Origin: Oryzomonas japonica
Lineage (GTDB): Bacteria; Desulfobacterota; Desulfuromonadia; Geobacterales; Pseudopelobacteraceae
DNA: 64,000 nucleotides
Assembly: GCF_008802365.1 (NCBI RefSeq)
Contig: NZ_VZQZ01000010.1
Coordinates: 62,001-126,000 of the forward strand
Reading direction: 5' to 3'
The notes beneath the pieces are model-generated. The model saw nothing but the letters and a program-made list of their open reading frames with translations. It was not told where the DNA came from and did not search any database. The position numbers and the translations under genes are program-made. Shown piece by piece: positions 41,108-50,344 of the stretch (positions are counted from its first letter, which is position 1; each line of letters begins with the position of its first letter).

Positions 41108-42097
41108 TCACACCGTCACCACGATCTTGCCCTGTTGCAGGTTGGATTCCATGTACCGATGGGCCTCCACAATGTTTTCCAGCGGGAACGTGCGGTCGAT
41201 GACCGGTTTCAGCGCGCCGGATTCGAGCCCGCTGGAGACGAACTGCTTGCCGCGGGCCAGCATCTCCGGCTCCCTCACGATCTCGAACAGGGTGTACCCC
41301 CGCACCGACAACCCCTTGCCCAGGGCTGCGAACAGGGGAAAGGGCGTCGGCGCCGGCGACAATGCCCCGTATTCGAAGATCGTCGCCCCCTGAGCGGCGG
41401 CGGCGGCAAGTTTTTCCAGCAGAGGCCCCGCCACGGGATCAAAGACCATGGTTGCTCCTTTCCCGGCGGTAATCGCCATCACCCGCGCCACCAGATCCTC
41501 TTCGTCGGTCACGATGACGTGATCCGCCCCCGCCCCCAAAAGAAAATCCTTCTTCCCGGCGCCGCGCGTGGCGGCGATGGCGGTCGCCCCGACATACTTT
41601 GCGACCTGGATCGCGGCCAACCCCACGCTGCTGCTCGCCGCGGTGATCACGACGCTCTCGCCTTTCTGCAAGCGGCCGAATTCCACGAGCGCCCCGAAAG
41701 CGGTGAGATACTGCATCCAGATCGCCGCACCCTCCACCGGCGTCAGGACCCCCGGATACGGGACGGCCGCATAGGCCGGCACGATGGCACTTTCCCCGTA
41801 GACACCGTAGTCGCCGACGGAGAAGGAGGGTATGGTGCTTACCCGGTCCCCGACCTTGATGCCGCTGACGCCCGGCCCCACGGCGTCCACGATCCCCGCC
41901 GCCTCATAGCCGATCCGCGAGGGGAGCTTGGGCGCCTCCAGGTACTGTCCCTGGCGGAACATGACTTCGGCGCGGTTCAGGCCGATGGCCGCAACCTTCA
42001 GGCGGATCTCTCCCGCACCCGGCTCCACAAGAGGCGCCTCTTCGAGTTTGAGCACCCCGGCATCCCCTGTTTCGTAAAAGCGAACGATCTTCGGCAT
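41108..42097 (-). CDS. MDR-family NADPH:quinone oxidoreductase-like protein
   Basis: The 329-residue protein has the GroES-like N-terminal domain (AAIGLNRAEVMFRQGQY, GYEAAGIVDAVGPGV) and a Rossmann cofactor domain with SSSVGLAAIQVAKYVGA as the NADPH loop. Catalytic-zinc ligands are absent, so it belongs with quinone oxidoreductase/zeta-crystallin enzymes. It probably reduces quinones or enones. AAGGAG precedes the ATG. A PilZ gene lies immediately upstream in the same orientation. Confidence 0.87.
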   Translation of the reverse strand: MPKIVRFYETGDAGVLKLEEAPLVEPGAGEIRLKVAAIGLNRAEVMFRQGQYLEAPKLPSRIGYEAAGIVDAVGPGVSGIKVGDRVSTIPSFSVGDYGVYGESAIVPAYAAVPYPGVLTPVEGAAIWMQYLTAFGALVEFGRLQKGESVVITAASSSVGLAAIQVAKYVGATAIAATRGAGKKDFLLGAGADHVIVTDEEDLVARVMAITAGKGATMVFDPVAGPLLEKLAAAAAQGATIFEYGALSPAPTPFPLFAALGKGLSVRGYTLFEIVREPEMLARGKQFVSSGLESGALKPVIDRTFPLENIVEAHRYMESNLQQGKIVVTV

Positions 42098-42122
42098 GGC
42101 GTTTCTCCTTTATGGTGGCAAT

Positions 42123-42395
42123 CTACGTTCTGTCATTATCGTCCAGGAATTGCAGGCCCACCTGGGTGGATTTTATCCTGACGACGTTGCACAGGTACTT
42201 GACGGGAGGCGACAAGAGAACCGTCAAGGTGCCTATGTCCCCCGTGGTGATGTACTCCTGGTCCGAAGGGATCATGTCGACCGAGGCGCCGGTAGCGGAG
42301 AGGTTATCGAGCAGGCACTTGTAGACCGTTCCCCTGACGGCAAACTCGCACTTTGTTATGTACTGCATTCTTTCATCGCTGCGATCATCCAACAT
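42123..42395 (-). CDS. Stand-alone PilZ-domain protein
   Basis: The 90-residue protein has RSDERMQYITKCEFAVRG at its start, DNLSATGASVDM as the PilZ D/NxSxxG motif and CNVVRIKSTQVGLQFLDD at its end. It is very similar in plan to the 31755-32024 product. It is a probable c-di-GMP receptor. Upstream sequence GGGGGAAG serves as RBS. It lies 25 bp upstream of the oxidoreductase gene and may be cotranscribed. Confidence 0.78.
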   Translation of the reverse strand: MLDDRSDERMQYITKCEFAVRGTVYKCLLDNLSATGASVDMIPSDQEYITTGDIGTLTVLLSPPVKYLCNVVRIKSTQVGLQFLDDNDRT

Positions 42396-42831
42396 GCTGG
42401 CTTCCCCCTTGTATCAATGGCATGGCTCCGGTGGTCGAACGGATTGGGCGAACATGCGTGACCGCTTCCAGGAAATGACCAGGCAGATGCTGTTAATTGT
42501 ACCACCATATAAAAACGCCGCAGGGGATATTGGGGGTCTTCCCTTTCCGTTGCGCCTCTTCGGATGGAGGGGAAAAATGCGGCCAGGCGTATAACCTGCC
42601 GCCCCGAGGGAGCCGCCATATATGGCAGTTACGTCAAACTTGACGGCTTCCCCTGACGGTTTTTCCCCTCCCCGCGCCACTGCCCTATTTTTGTCACGCG
42701 CAATCGGTCACTTAGACACCCCGCAGCCTCGGGCCTTCCCTGGCATGCTCGTTGCGTTACCCACCCTTGGACAAAGAACGGCAGCATCGTTTTTTCCGTT
42801 ACTATTTTGAGTTAACCGAAGGAGGTTTGTT
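42396..42831. other. Intergenic region with two small palindromes
   Basis: No gene is supported. Two perfect palindromes are present: GCCATATATGGC (42615-42626) and CGTCAA-AC-TTGACG (42632-42645). They lie about 200 bp before the 42832 gene and could be operators or the stem of a terminator. Confidence 0.45.
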
Positions 42832-43122
42832 ATGGGTGACACACGAAAGGCGTACGAGGAGAAGCTCGATGCACAGCTCAAGGAATGGAACGCGCAGATA
42901 GCCCTGTTCAAAGCCAAGGCGGAAAAGATGACGGCCGATATGAAGGTCGAGTACGAGAAGGCCATCGAATCCTTGCAGCACAAGCAGGGCGAGGCCGGGA
43001 TAAAGCTGCGCGAGCTGAAGGCATCCGGCGATGAGGCCTGGGAAGACGTGAAAAAGGGCCTGGAAAAGGCCTGGACCGAAGTCAAGGCCGCCTTCCACGA
43101 GGCGACCTCCAAGTTCAAATAG
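42832..43122 (+). CDS. Small coiled-coil protein
   Basis: The 96-residue product is almost entirely helical, with heptad-like hydrophobic spacing across residues 5-60 (YEEKLDAQLKEWNAQIALFK and onwards) and a Lys/Glu-rich amphipathic end. No signal peptide is present. Similar small coiled-coil proteins are common near stress genes in this group, but the function is unknown. GAAGGAGG precedes the ATG. Confidence 0.65.
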   Translation: MGDTRKAYEEKLDAQLKEWNAQIALFKAKAEKMTADMKVEYEKAIESLQHKQGEAGIKLRELKASGDEAWEDVKKGLEKAWTEVKAAFHEATSKFK

Positions 43123-43218
43123 GCCGTCCCAGGAGCCCTTTCATTTGCTATGTGGGCACATTGCGGTATTGTTGAGCGAGATGCACTCGTTCGATACACA
43201 CGATAGGGGAGGAAGCGT

Positions 43219-43836
43219 ATGAAAAGAAAAATGATTGCGACATGTCTGGTGTTGGTTTGCAGCCTGGTTACCGTCAGTGCCATGGCGGCGGAAACGAATA
43301 GTGCGGAGAGCATCAAGGGCAGACTCGGCATCACCGGCGAAATAGGCTTTCTGGTGCCGGCGGACAACGATGCGGTCAGCGCCGGCATTGTGGTCGGGAG
43401 GGGGCACACGGATACGGGCTTCATCGGCGGCGGCGGCCTTATCTTCGGTATCCTCGATAATTTCGCGGCGGAATTCGAGATCACCCATACCGGTTTCGGC
43501 ACGGACACGAACACGGATTTCGATACCACCAATATCTCTCTGGGCGCGCAGTACCGCTATCTCAACCTCCCGGTTAAAAAACTGGTCCCCTATGTCGGCG
43601 CCGGGTTGGACATCCTGATCAACGGGGCCAACAACGGCCTGGATGTGGACACCGTGGCAGGGATACACGTCAAGGCGGGGGTGGACTATTTTGTCATGCG
43701 CCAACTGGCCCTGACGTCCGAGCTCAAAGGGGTCATCGCCCCGAATGCCGACATCAAGGCCGGGGGCGGCAAGGTCGGCGAGTTTGATCCCGACAGCTTC
43801 TCCATGACCTTCGGGGTACGGTATTTCTTCAACTGA
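43219..43836 (+). CDS. Outer membrane beta-barrel protein
   Basis: The 205-residue protein has a signal peptide cleaved after SAMA (about residue 23) and a run of amphipathic strands ending GVRYFFN, with terminal aromatics suited to BAM recognition. Conserved small-barrel words include LVPYVGAGLDILING. GGGGAGG precedes the ATG. An intrinsic terminator follows about 90 bp downstream. Confidence 0.8.
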   Translation: MKRKMIATCLVLVCSLVTVSAMAAETNSAESIKGRLGITGEIGFLVPADNDAVSAGIVVGRGHTDTGFIGGGGLIFGILDNFAAEFEITHTGFGTDTNTDFDTTNISLGAQYRYLNLPVKKLVPYVGAGLDILINGANNGLDVDTVAGIHVKAGVDYFVMRQLALTSELKGVIAPNADIKAGGGKVGEFDPDSFSMTFGVRYFFN

Positions 43837-43922
43837 CACGGCCCTGCACACGCCAAGGGCCGGCCGATCCCAAGGGCCGGTCAGGTAATCCGTTGACAAA
43901 GATGGCCCGGCCATAGCACAAT

Positions 43923-43953
43923 CGCCCATTGTTTACGCAATGGGCGTTTTTTT
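43923..43953 (+). terminator. Intrinsic terminator
   Basis: CGCCCATTG (43923-43931) pairs perfectly with CAATGGGCG (43938-43946), with a 6-nt loop and seven following T. It terminates the 43219 barrel gene. Confidence 0.9.
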
Positions 43954-44029
43954 GGGTAAAAACATCGGGGAAAACGGTAACGCCGCCAGAGCGGCCGACC
44001 GGCTGGAAACATAACGGGAGTAGAAGTAC

Positions 44030-44461
44030 ATGGAGCATTTCACCTGGAACAACACGTATTCCGTAGCCGATGAAGAGCTGGACAATCATCACAAGGACCT
44101 GTTCGGCATATTCAACAAGCTCTACGACACCTGCCTGAAGAAGAATGAAGCCGCCCCCCTGGGTGCGGTCATCGGGGAACTGGCATCCTACAGCGCGTAT
44201 CACTTCCATGCGGAAGAACAGCATATGAAGGACCTGGACTATAGCGGCCTTGAGCAGCACATCGTCCAGCACCGGGCGTTTGCCGCCAGGATAGACAAGT
44301 ACCACCATGCCCACGTGGCAAACGAGGTGGTGGTATCCAAGGAGATCGTGCTGCACCTGTGGAAGTGGCTCATCGACCATGTCATGACGGAAGACAAGAA
44401 GTATTCATTCAAGCAGAAACGACCGGCGCAAAGGAGCCACCATGACGGACGACAAGCCTGA
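44030..44461 (+). CDS. Bacteriohemerythrin
   Basis: The 143-residue protein has hemerythrin iron ligands: His in the DNHHKDLF helix (about 20-21), HFHAEEQHM (about 58-66), HIVQHRAF and the closing HLWKWLIDHVMTEDKKY. It binds dioxygen at a di-iron centre and may carry or sense oxygen in this anaerobe. The last 20 nt overlap the following small gene. A chemoreceptor gene is downstream after about 340 bp. Confidence 0.88.
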   Translation: MEHFTWNNTYSVADEELDNHHKDLFGIFNKLYDTCLKKNEAAPLGAVIGELASYSAYHFHAEEQHMKDLDYSGLEQHIVQHRAFAARIDKYHHAHVANEVVVSKEIVLHLWKWLIDHVMTEDKKYSFKQKRPAQRSHHDGRQA

Positions 44462-44609
44462 CAACGAACGGACGCTCTCCCTGGAGGAGCTCGTGGTCTC
44501 ACACAGCTACGAGATGCTGGCCCTGATAACGGTCCTGGAGAAGAAGGGCATCCTGGACCGGGGCGAGATCATCGAGGTGATCAAGGAGTTGCGGAACAGC
44601 CAGGGGTGA
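44442..44609 (+). CDS. Small acidic hypothetical protein overlapping the hemerythrin gene
   Basis: A 55-residue ORF starts at an ATG with AAGGAG 6 nt upstream and overlaps the hemerythrin gene by 20 nt in another frame. The product is acidic and helical (LEELVVSHSYEMLALITVLE then KGILDRGEIIEVIKELR). The pattern resembles short partner proteins seen after chemotaxis or sensor genes, but no function can be stated. The overlap implies translational coupling. Confidence 0.6.
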   Translation: MTDDKPDNERTLSLEELVVSHSYEMLALITVLEKKGILDRGEIIEVIKELRNSQG

Positions 44610-44834
44610 GGTGCGCCCCGCCCGGAAGCTTTGGCACTGTTACACGGGCGTACGTGCCGACGCGGCATATGGCACGCGGGCGATAACGGCAACGGCGGTT
44701 TCCCTGCCCTTTGCGCGATGTTGCCCCCTCACCCGTTCCCCACGATGTACCAAAATTTGCGCGATAATCGTACGGCTTCTGCACCATCGACCACGTCCCT
44801 CCCCCCATGCCGCTTTCGCCTATCCCCAAGTTGT

Positions 44835-44863
44835 TTGACAATTCATATAGATTAATGTACTTA
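44835..44863 (+). promoter_or_regulatory. Putative promoter of the chemoreceptor gene
   Basis: TTGACA (44835-44840) is followed after 17 bp by TACTTA (44858-44863), about 90 bp before the start codon, in an AT-rich stretch. The rest of the 340-bp gap (44610-44834) is GC-rich and without features. Confidence 0.4.
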
Positions 44864-44950
44864 TTGCGGTTCTCAAATTAAACATGCCTGTTTTTTATTC
44901 ACGGCATGCCCGAAGAGAAATGCGACACAAAGCCGGGGGGGAGGAAAAAC

Positions 44951-46945
44951 ATGAAGTGGTCGGACCTGAAGGTAAAAACAAAGCTGGTATTTTTAACCAT
45001 TGTGACGTGTGTAGCGGTGGCCGTGGTGGCGGGTCTGGGCCTTTACGGCATCCGCGATACGTCCGGCGGCATCGTGGAAGCCAATGAGGGTCTCAACCAG
45101 GTTGCCGTCGCGGACAGCCTGGTGAAGAATTTTCTCACCATCCGCCTGGATCTGGTCTACATGCTGTCCCTTACCGATACCCATCAGTTGGAAGACAAAC
45201 GGGCCGATATGCTCAAACAGGTGGGCGCGATCCGCGAGGGGATCAAAAAACTCGGCGAAACAAAGATGCCGGACCAGGAGAAGGATCTGCTGAAGCAGTT
45301 CGGCGACGGCTTCGAGGCGTACCTGCTCCAGGGGGAAAAATTGGCGAAACAGGCCATTGAGTCGGCGGCCAACGGCGGCAAGGGGCATGAGGCGGTCGTT
45401 GACTTTGCCGTAACATCGACAGCGCCGCTCTATGAAAAACCGGCCGCTGCGATTGCCAAGATCGTCGAGACCGAGGTGAAGGCGGCACGGGAGATGACCA
45501 AGACCGACACGGAGCGCGCCAGGAAGATCGAGGGGGGCATGGCCGCCATGAGCCTCCTGTGCATCGCCGTTGCGCTCCTGTTCGGCTTCACGATCTTCCG
45601 CTCCATCACCCGGCCGCTGGCCAGGGTTATCCAGGTGCTTTCCACCGTCGCCTCCGGGGACCTGAAGGCCCGCTCAGGCCTCGATTCCCACGATGAAATG
45701 GGCGTACTGGCGCGCGAAGTGGACGATATGACCCAGAAACTGGCCGATACGATCGGCAAGGTCTCGGTGAGCAGCATCCAGGTATCGGTCGCCGCCAACC
45801 GCGTCCACAAGCTGGCCGACGGCCTGGCGCGGAACTCCGAGACCCTCGCCAGCCAGTCCACAACCATCGCCACCGCCAGCGAGGAGATGGCGGCGACGTC
45901 GTCCGACATAGCCCGCAACTGCAACGATGCGGCGCAGGAAGGCCAAGGCGCCAGCGAGGTGGCTGTCGCGGGGGCCGATGTGGTGGACGGGACGGTAACG
46001 GGAATGGCGCGGATCGCCGAACGGGTCAAGGGCTCGGCACAGATCGTCGAGGAGTTGGGACGCCGCTCCAACCAGATCGGCGAGATCATCGGCACCATCG
46101 AGGACATCGCCGACCAGACGAACCTGTTGGCGCTGAACGCGGCCATCGAGGCCGCCCGGGCGGGGGAACAGGGGCGCGGCTTTGCCGTGGTCGCCGACGA
46201 GGTCAGGGCTCTGGCCGAACGGACCACCCGGGCGACCCGCGAGATCGGCGAGATGATCAAGTCCATCCAGGAGGAGACCACGTCGGCGGTGGCGGCCATG
46301 GAAGAGGGGGTGGCCGAGGTGGAGCGGGGCAGCAAGGGCGCGGCCCAATCGGGAGAGGCGTTGCAGCACATCCTCCAGCGCATCGATGTGGTAACCCAAC
46401 AGGTCAATCAGATCGCCACGGCCGCCGAAGAGCAAACCGCAACTACCACCGAGGTGTCCCACAATATCATGAATGTCACCGAGATTGCCCACGCGACCTC
46501 CAACGAATCGCGGGACATCACCGCCGAAGCCAACAAGCTCACCAGTCTTTCAGCGGCCCTGATGGACGCCATCGGCGCCTTCAAGATCGAAGAGAGCAAT
46601 TCCCTCATCATCAACAAGGCCAAGAGCGCCCACATGATCTTTGTGGGCAAGATCCGGGCACACCTGGACGGTGCGGCAAAAACCGACCCCTCCACCCTGC
46701 CGGACCACCACGGCTGCGCCTTCGGCACATGGTACGACACCACGGGCAGCGAGCATTGCGGCCATCTCCCGACCTTCAAGAGCATTGTCCAGCCCCATGC
46801 CAGGGTCCACGAACTGGGCCGTGCCGCCGTCATGGCGCACAACGCCGGCGACCGCGACAAGGCGGCCGAGCTGTGCCAGGAGATGGTGGACAACTCCACC
46901 GTCCTGCTCGACATCCTCGGCGAACTGGAAAAGACGTGCGCGTGA
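44951..46945 (+). CDS. Methyl-accepting chemotaxis protein with C-terminal CZB domain
   Basis: The 664-residue protein has TM1 (about 12-33), a periplasmic four-helix sensor domain (34-195), TM2 (about 196-216), HAMP, and the MCP signalling hairpin with the conserved tip [20 protein letters not shown]-terminal CZB zinc-binding domain (about 555-660) includes [16 protein letters not shown] and [11 protein letters not shown] domains sense zinc or hypochlorite-type oxidants through a Cys-His zinc site. Start ATG 44951 follows GGGAGG. The nearby hemerythrin makes oxygen or redox taxis plausible. Confidence 0.9.
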   Translation: MKWSDLKVKTKLVFLTIVTCVAVAVVAGLGLYGIRDTSGGIVEANEGLNQVAVADSLVKNFLTIRLDLVYMLSLTDTHQLEDKRADMLKQVGAIREGIKKLGETKMPDQEKDLLKQFGDGFEAYLLQGEKLAKQAIESAANGGKGHEAVVDFAVTSTAPLYEKPAAAIAKIVETEVKAAREMTKTDTERARKIEGGMAAMSLLCIAVALLFGFTIFRSITRPLARVIQVLSTVASGDLKARSGLDSHDEMGVLAREVDDMTQKLADTIGKVSVSSIQVSVAANRVHKLADGLARNSETLASQSTTIATASEEMAATSSDIARNCNDAAQEGQGASEVAVAGADVVDGTVTGMARIAERVKGSAQIVEELGRRSNQIGEIIGTIEDIADQTNLLALNAAIEAARAGEQGRGFAVVADEVRALAERTTRATREIGEMIKSIQEETTSAVAAMEEGVAEVERGSKGAAQSGEALQHILQRIDVVTQQVNQIATAAEEQTATTTEVSHNIMNVTEIAHATSNESRDITAEANKLTSLSAALMDAIGAFKIEESNSLIINKAKSAHMIFVGKIRAHLDGAAKTDPSTLPDHHGCAFGTWYDTTGSEHCGHLPTFKSIVQPHARVHELGRAAVMAHNAGDRDKAAELCQEMVDNSTVLLDILGELEKTCA

Positions 46946-47049
46946 TGGGCAGAGGGGCACTGTGGGTGCGGCAGCGATACCAGCCGCGGTAACGATACGC
47001 GGGGAAGCCGGAGCGGATTCGGCGTTTCTCGGGCAAAACGGCATGGGAA

Positions 47050-47083
47050 GAGGCACCCGGAGGCAATCCGGGTGCCTCTTTCG
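47050..47083 (+). terminator. Terminator-like hairpin, conserved-loop family
   Basis: GAGGCACCCGG (47050-47060) pairs with CCGGGTGCCTC (47068-47078) around AGGCAAT, followed by T-rich sequence. The loop and flanking CCGG match the hairpins at 20181, 48851 and 60549. The surrounding gap (46946-47286) has no gene. Confidence 0.75.
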
Positions 47084-47286
47084 TTTCCACGGTGCAGGGA
47101 CGGCACGCAGCCAAGGGGCGATCGGTGGAGATTGCGGTCAACCGGCTTGACGGGCCGCGCGTTGCCCTCTATTATCGGGGCCATTACAGGGACGCAGCCG
47201 GCATGAGCGGCAGCGGCGCCGCCCGTGAGGTATGTTGTCCCGTGGGCTTGGCCCCTACCTGATTTTTTGAAAGAGAGACCGATACC

Positions 47287-48198
47287 ATGACCATGAAGGT
47301 TGCGTTTTCCACCCTCTGCTGCCTGATAACGGTTGCCGCATCGTCCTGCGCCCTGGCCCAGGACACCGATGAGGTAACCAAACCGGTTAAAGAGGCCGTG
47401 GCCGCCTCCGTGCGGCCGGAGCGCCCCCTCACGGAGGCCACCGTCGATACGACCTGGCTCCCCGCCAGCAAAATCCGCAGCACCGGCGGCGACCTCACCA
47501 TGGGCGAGGTAAAGGCGGGCTTTAGCCGGCGCTTCGTCGTCACTCCCCAGCTTGACCTGTCTGCGGGTATGAACTACTCGCTCCGGGAAATCGACGCCCC
47601 GGACAGCGCCCGCCTGCCCGACGCGCTGCACCTGATCTCCCTGAACCTGGGGGCGGAGTACCATGTCAACAAAGCGCTCACCCTGGGCCTCCGGATTTCC
47701 CCATCGGTCGCCAGCGACTTCACGGGATTCACCGGGAGCGATATCCGGGTGCCGGTGGCGGCCCATGCCGGCTTTCAGGTTTCCCGGAGCCTGTTCCTCC
47801 TGGGAGGACTCGCCTACACCGGGATGAATCGTTCCTATCCGGTCCTCCCCGTGCTGGGGCTCGTGTACACGCCCACGGAGCAATGGACCTTTGCCCTCGG
47901 GTTTCCCCGTACCGGCGCCATCTACCGGCCGGACAAGGATACCGAGCTGTTCGCGGGGGGCGAGTTCGCCGGGGGCGAATACCAACTGCACGATCCCGCC
48001 CTGGGAGCCAAGGTCATCACCTACCGGGATTACCGGGCCGTGGCCGGGGCCGAAATCCGGATCTGCTCATTTGCCAAGCTCGGCATCGCCGGGGGCTACG
48101 CATTTGCCAGAAAGTTCGTCTTCTACGACAGCAACCGGGCCGATATGAACCTGGACGGCGCCCCCTTCGGCCGCGCAGCCCTCAAGCTGGCCTGGTGA
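47287..48198 (+). CDS. DUF6268-like outer membrane barrel protein
   Basis: The 303-residue protein has a signal peptide cleaved after ALA (about residue 24) and a strand-rich body typical of DUF6268-type outer membrane proteins: LISLNLGAEYHVNKALTLGL, LFLLGGLAYTGMN and the closing FGRAALKLAW. The opening ATG (47287) or a second ATG two codons on may be used. It may be cotranscribed with the cytochrome P460-like gene 128 bp downstream. Confidence 0.72.
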   Translation: MTMKVAFSTLCCLITVAASSCALAQDTDEVTKPVKEAVAASVRPERPLTEATVDTTWLPASKIRSTGGDLTMGEVKAGFSRRFVVTPQLDLSAGMNYSLREIDAPDSARLPDALHLISLNLGAEYHVNKALTLGLRISPSVASDFTGFTGSDIRVPVAAHAGFQVSRSLFLLGGLAYTGMNRSYPVLPVLGLVYTPTEQWTFALGFPRTGAIYRPDKDTELFAGGEFAGGEYQLHDPALGAKVITYRDYRAVAGAEIRICSFAKLGIAGGYAFARKFVFYDSNRADMNLDGAPFGRAALKLAW

Positions 48199-48326
48199 CC
48201 GGCGGGGGTAAGTGCCCCCCAACCCTCGTCCCCCCATTGCCAACAACCGATTCCCTGCTATGCTTGGCACAGGTGTTCCAATACCGGCAGGGGTGCCGCG
48301 CGCGCCTCCGCCCAAAGGGGGAGAGT

Positions 48327-48821
48327 ATGCTGAGAATCGTTGTGGCTTGTATAGCTCTGCTCGCGGTTGCAGGCTCCGGTAGTGCCGTGGACCGGCCGGT
48401 GGCTCCCAACGGCATTGCCCTGTATCCCGGTTACCTGAGCTGGAAGGTCGTCGCCCCGTCCTACCGGGAGGACAAGGGGCAGATCCGCATCGTCACCGGC
48501 AACGAGATCGCCGTCGCCGCCTTGCGTGCCGGCACGAAGCCGCTCCCGGACGGCAGCGTGCTGGCCAAGGTGGCCTGGAAGGCGGAGAAGCACCCATCCT
48601 TCCCGGTCGCCACCGTGCCGGGGGCCTTCGCCCAGGTGGAGTTCATGGTGAAGGATGCCGTGAAGTACAAGGCGACCGGTGGGTGGGGCTATGCCCGGTT
48701 TGTGGGGAACGACCTGAAGCCCTACGGCAAGGACGCCGGGTTCGTCCAGGAGTGTTTCGGCTGTCACACGCCGGTGGCGGATAACGATTATCTCTTCACC
48801 AGGATCGTTACGGTCCCCTAG
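48327..48821 (+). CDS. Cytochrome P460-family protein with one CxxCH
   Basis: The 164-residue exported protein has a signal peptide (LRIVVACIALLAVAGSGSA), the P460 beta-rich body (YLSWKVVAPSYREDKGQIRI, VEFMVKDAVKYKATGGWGYARF) and a heme c motif CFGCHTP near the C-terminus. Cytochrome P460 proteins have a heme cross-linked to Lys and oxidise hydroxylamine in nitrifiers; other members have roles in electron transfer that are not established. GGGGGAGAG precedes the ATG. Confidence 0.83.
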   Translation: MLRIVVACIALLAVAGSGSAVDRPVAPNGIALYPGYLSWKVVAPSYREDKGQIRIVTGNEIAVAALRAGTKPLPDGSVLAKVAWKAEKHPSFPVATVPGAFAQVEFMVKDAVKYKATGGWGYARFVGNDLKPYGKDAGFVQECFGCHTPVADNDYLFTRIVTVP

Positions 48822-48850
48822 GTGACACAAAAACAGCCCGCGGAAACGAC

Positions 48851-48885
48851 AAACAGACGCCTTGAGGCAATCCGGGCGTCTGTTT
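48851..48885 (+). terminator. Terminator-like hairpin, conserved-loop family
   Basis: AAACAGACGCC (48851-48861) pairs perfectly with GGCGTCTGTTT (48875-48885). The loop contains GAGGCAATCCGG, the same word seen in other hairpins of the window. The hairpin follows the cytochrome P460-like gene; the rest of the gap to 49132 holds no gene. Confidence 0.75.
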
Positions 48886-49132
48886 GCGTCACTGTTGCGC
48901 CGGTCGGGATGTCGATGGGGGACGCATGGAGGTGATGCGCGGTGCCGTGCAGGGATGGACAATCGGCAACGGACGTGTTACACGCTCTGTGAACAGCTCT
49001 GCGCGCTGGCAGGAAAAGGGCTCGGGATTCGCCCCGTTCGTCTTGGGGATCGTCATGCCCATCCGGTAACGATCGGGCCTGCCCCACCGCGCGTTGGGGA
49101 CTTGCCAGAAAAACGGATCGGAGCACACGGTC

Positions 49133-49561
49133 GTGAAACCATTCATCGCTTTCTTGTTCATCGCCGCCGGCGGCAATGCCATCTACCATATCGGGCAAAA
49201 GACCTTGTCGGCTACCGCCAACCCCATGATCATCCTCATGGGCGCCTACGGCTTCGCGTTTTTGCTGTCGGCCGCGGCCCTGCCGTTTTTTCAGAGCCCG
49301 GCGCACGTTTCCTGCGGCACGCAGGCGTTGCAGTGGCCGGTGGCCGCCCTGGGCGCCGGGGCGTTTTTGATCGAGATCGGCTTCCTGTTCCTCTACCGCA
49401 CCGGCGGCTCTCTCCAGTGGTCCGGCATCGCGGTCAACGGCCTGGCGGCGCTCATGCTCATCCCGGTCGCCATCCTCGTCTACCGGGAGACCTTCTCGGT
49501 CGCGCGCATCATGGGCATCCTCCTGACCCTCGGCGGCCTCGCCCTGATCATGCGGAAGTGA
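49133..49561 (+). CDS. Four-helix EamA/SMR-like membrane protein
   Basis: The 142-residue protein has about four to five hydrophobic helices and half-length EamA features, such as AGGNAIYHIGQKTLS and the closing VARIMGILLTLGGLALIMRK. It could dimerise like small multidrug transporters. A GTG at 49133 is preferred, with GGAG upstream. Confidence 0.72.
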   Translation: MKPFIAFLFIAAGGNAIYHIGQKTLSATANPMIILMGAYGFAFLLSAAALPFFQSPAHVSCGTQALQWPVAALGAGAFLIEIGFLFLYRTGGSLQWSGIAVNGLAALMLIPVAILVYRETFSVARIMGILLTLGGLALIMRK

Positions 49562-49662
49562 CACACGGGACACCAGGTACATTGATTGGTTTGTATCGGC
49601 GCCTTCCGAAGCGCATCATGGAGCAACAGCCTGCTACGGATGAACGGGAACGCGAGGAAACC

Positions 49663-50148
49663 ATGCCCATGAGAAGAGCAGCCGCCGGAATCGTTGTCGT
49701 CTTTTGCCTGAATGCGCCTGCAAGGGCGGAGATGTTCAAGATCGAGAACCCCGCATCAAACATCTACAATCCCGCGGACCGGATGAATAACCCCAATCCG
49801 TTATCGCCCCCCACCCAACCGGCCCAAGAGCCGGCAGCGGCAAAAGAACCAGCGACGGCAACGCCAACCGCAACGCCACCGCCGCCCGAACAGGCTCGGG
49901 GACAGCGCGTGCCGCAACAACGGCGCGCGGTCCCGCCAAAAAGCTCTTCGTTCAAAACCGCCCAAGCCTATCTGGCCGCAGCGAACCGGGCCTACACCAG
50001 GGGCGACTACAGGAGGTTCCTGGCCATAAGCGAAGAGGCCCTGAACCGGATACGCGCCGGAACGCTCACGGCCTCGAAAAAGACGAAACAGAAGCTGGTC
50101 AGGAACAGAGCGATCGGCCGGGGCCTGCTGGAAAAGGGGGACCGGTGA
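49663..50148 (+). CDS. Exported Pro/Ala-rich hypothetical protein
   Basis: The 161-residue product begins with a signal peptide (MRRAAAGIVVVFCLNAPARA), then a conserved-looking MFKIENPASNIYNPADRMNN segment, a Pro/Thr/Ala low-complexity linker and a basic helical C-terminus (QAYLAAANRAYTRGDYRRFL). The linker suggests a periplasmic or surface spacer. CGAGGAAA precedes the start; ATG 49663 or 49669. Function unknown. Confidence 0.62.
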   Translation: MPMRRAAAGIVVVFCLNAPARAEMFKIENPASNIYNPADRMNNPNPLSPPTQPAQEPAAAKEPATATPTATPPPPEQARGQRVPQQRRAVPPKSSSFKTAQAYLAAANRAYTRGDYRRFLAISEEALNRIRAGTLTASKKTKQKLVRNRAIGRGLLEKGDR

Positions 50149-50226
50149 GCCGGCGAGGGGTTGCGGGAGGCGGGCGATAACGGGGCAAGGGGCCAGGGGA
50201 GTGCGCTGTGCCCCACAATGAAAACA

Positions 50227-50261
50227 GCCCCGGCATCCCCTGACAGTGGGGCGGCCGGGGC
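50227..50261. terminator. Probable bidirectional terminator
   Basis: GCCCCGGC (50227-50234) and GCCGGGGC (50254-50261) enclose an inner CCCC/GGGG stem, between convergent genes at 49663 and 50345. The upstream AAAA tract would read as a T-run for the minus-strand transcript. Confidence 0.5.
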
Positions 50262-50344
50262 CACAGGATACCGGCCTCGCCTCTGGCGTCTTCAAAAGTG
50301 GTGGCGTCCCCAGGACCTTGAAGGGCGCGCCGCAGCAAGCAAGA

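Noticed and set aside
41003-42181. A 392-codon plus-strand ORF opposite the MDR oxidoreductase
   Set aside because: The oxidoreductase on the minus strand has clear domain motifs; the plus reading is His/Arg/Gly-rich antisense sequence.
44880-44950. A c-di-GMP (GEMM) riboswitch upstream of the chemoreceptor gene
   Set aside because: The word ACACAAAGCCGGGG loosely recalls part of the aptamer, but the GGCAAACC half and paired stems are missing.
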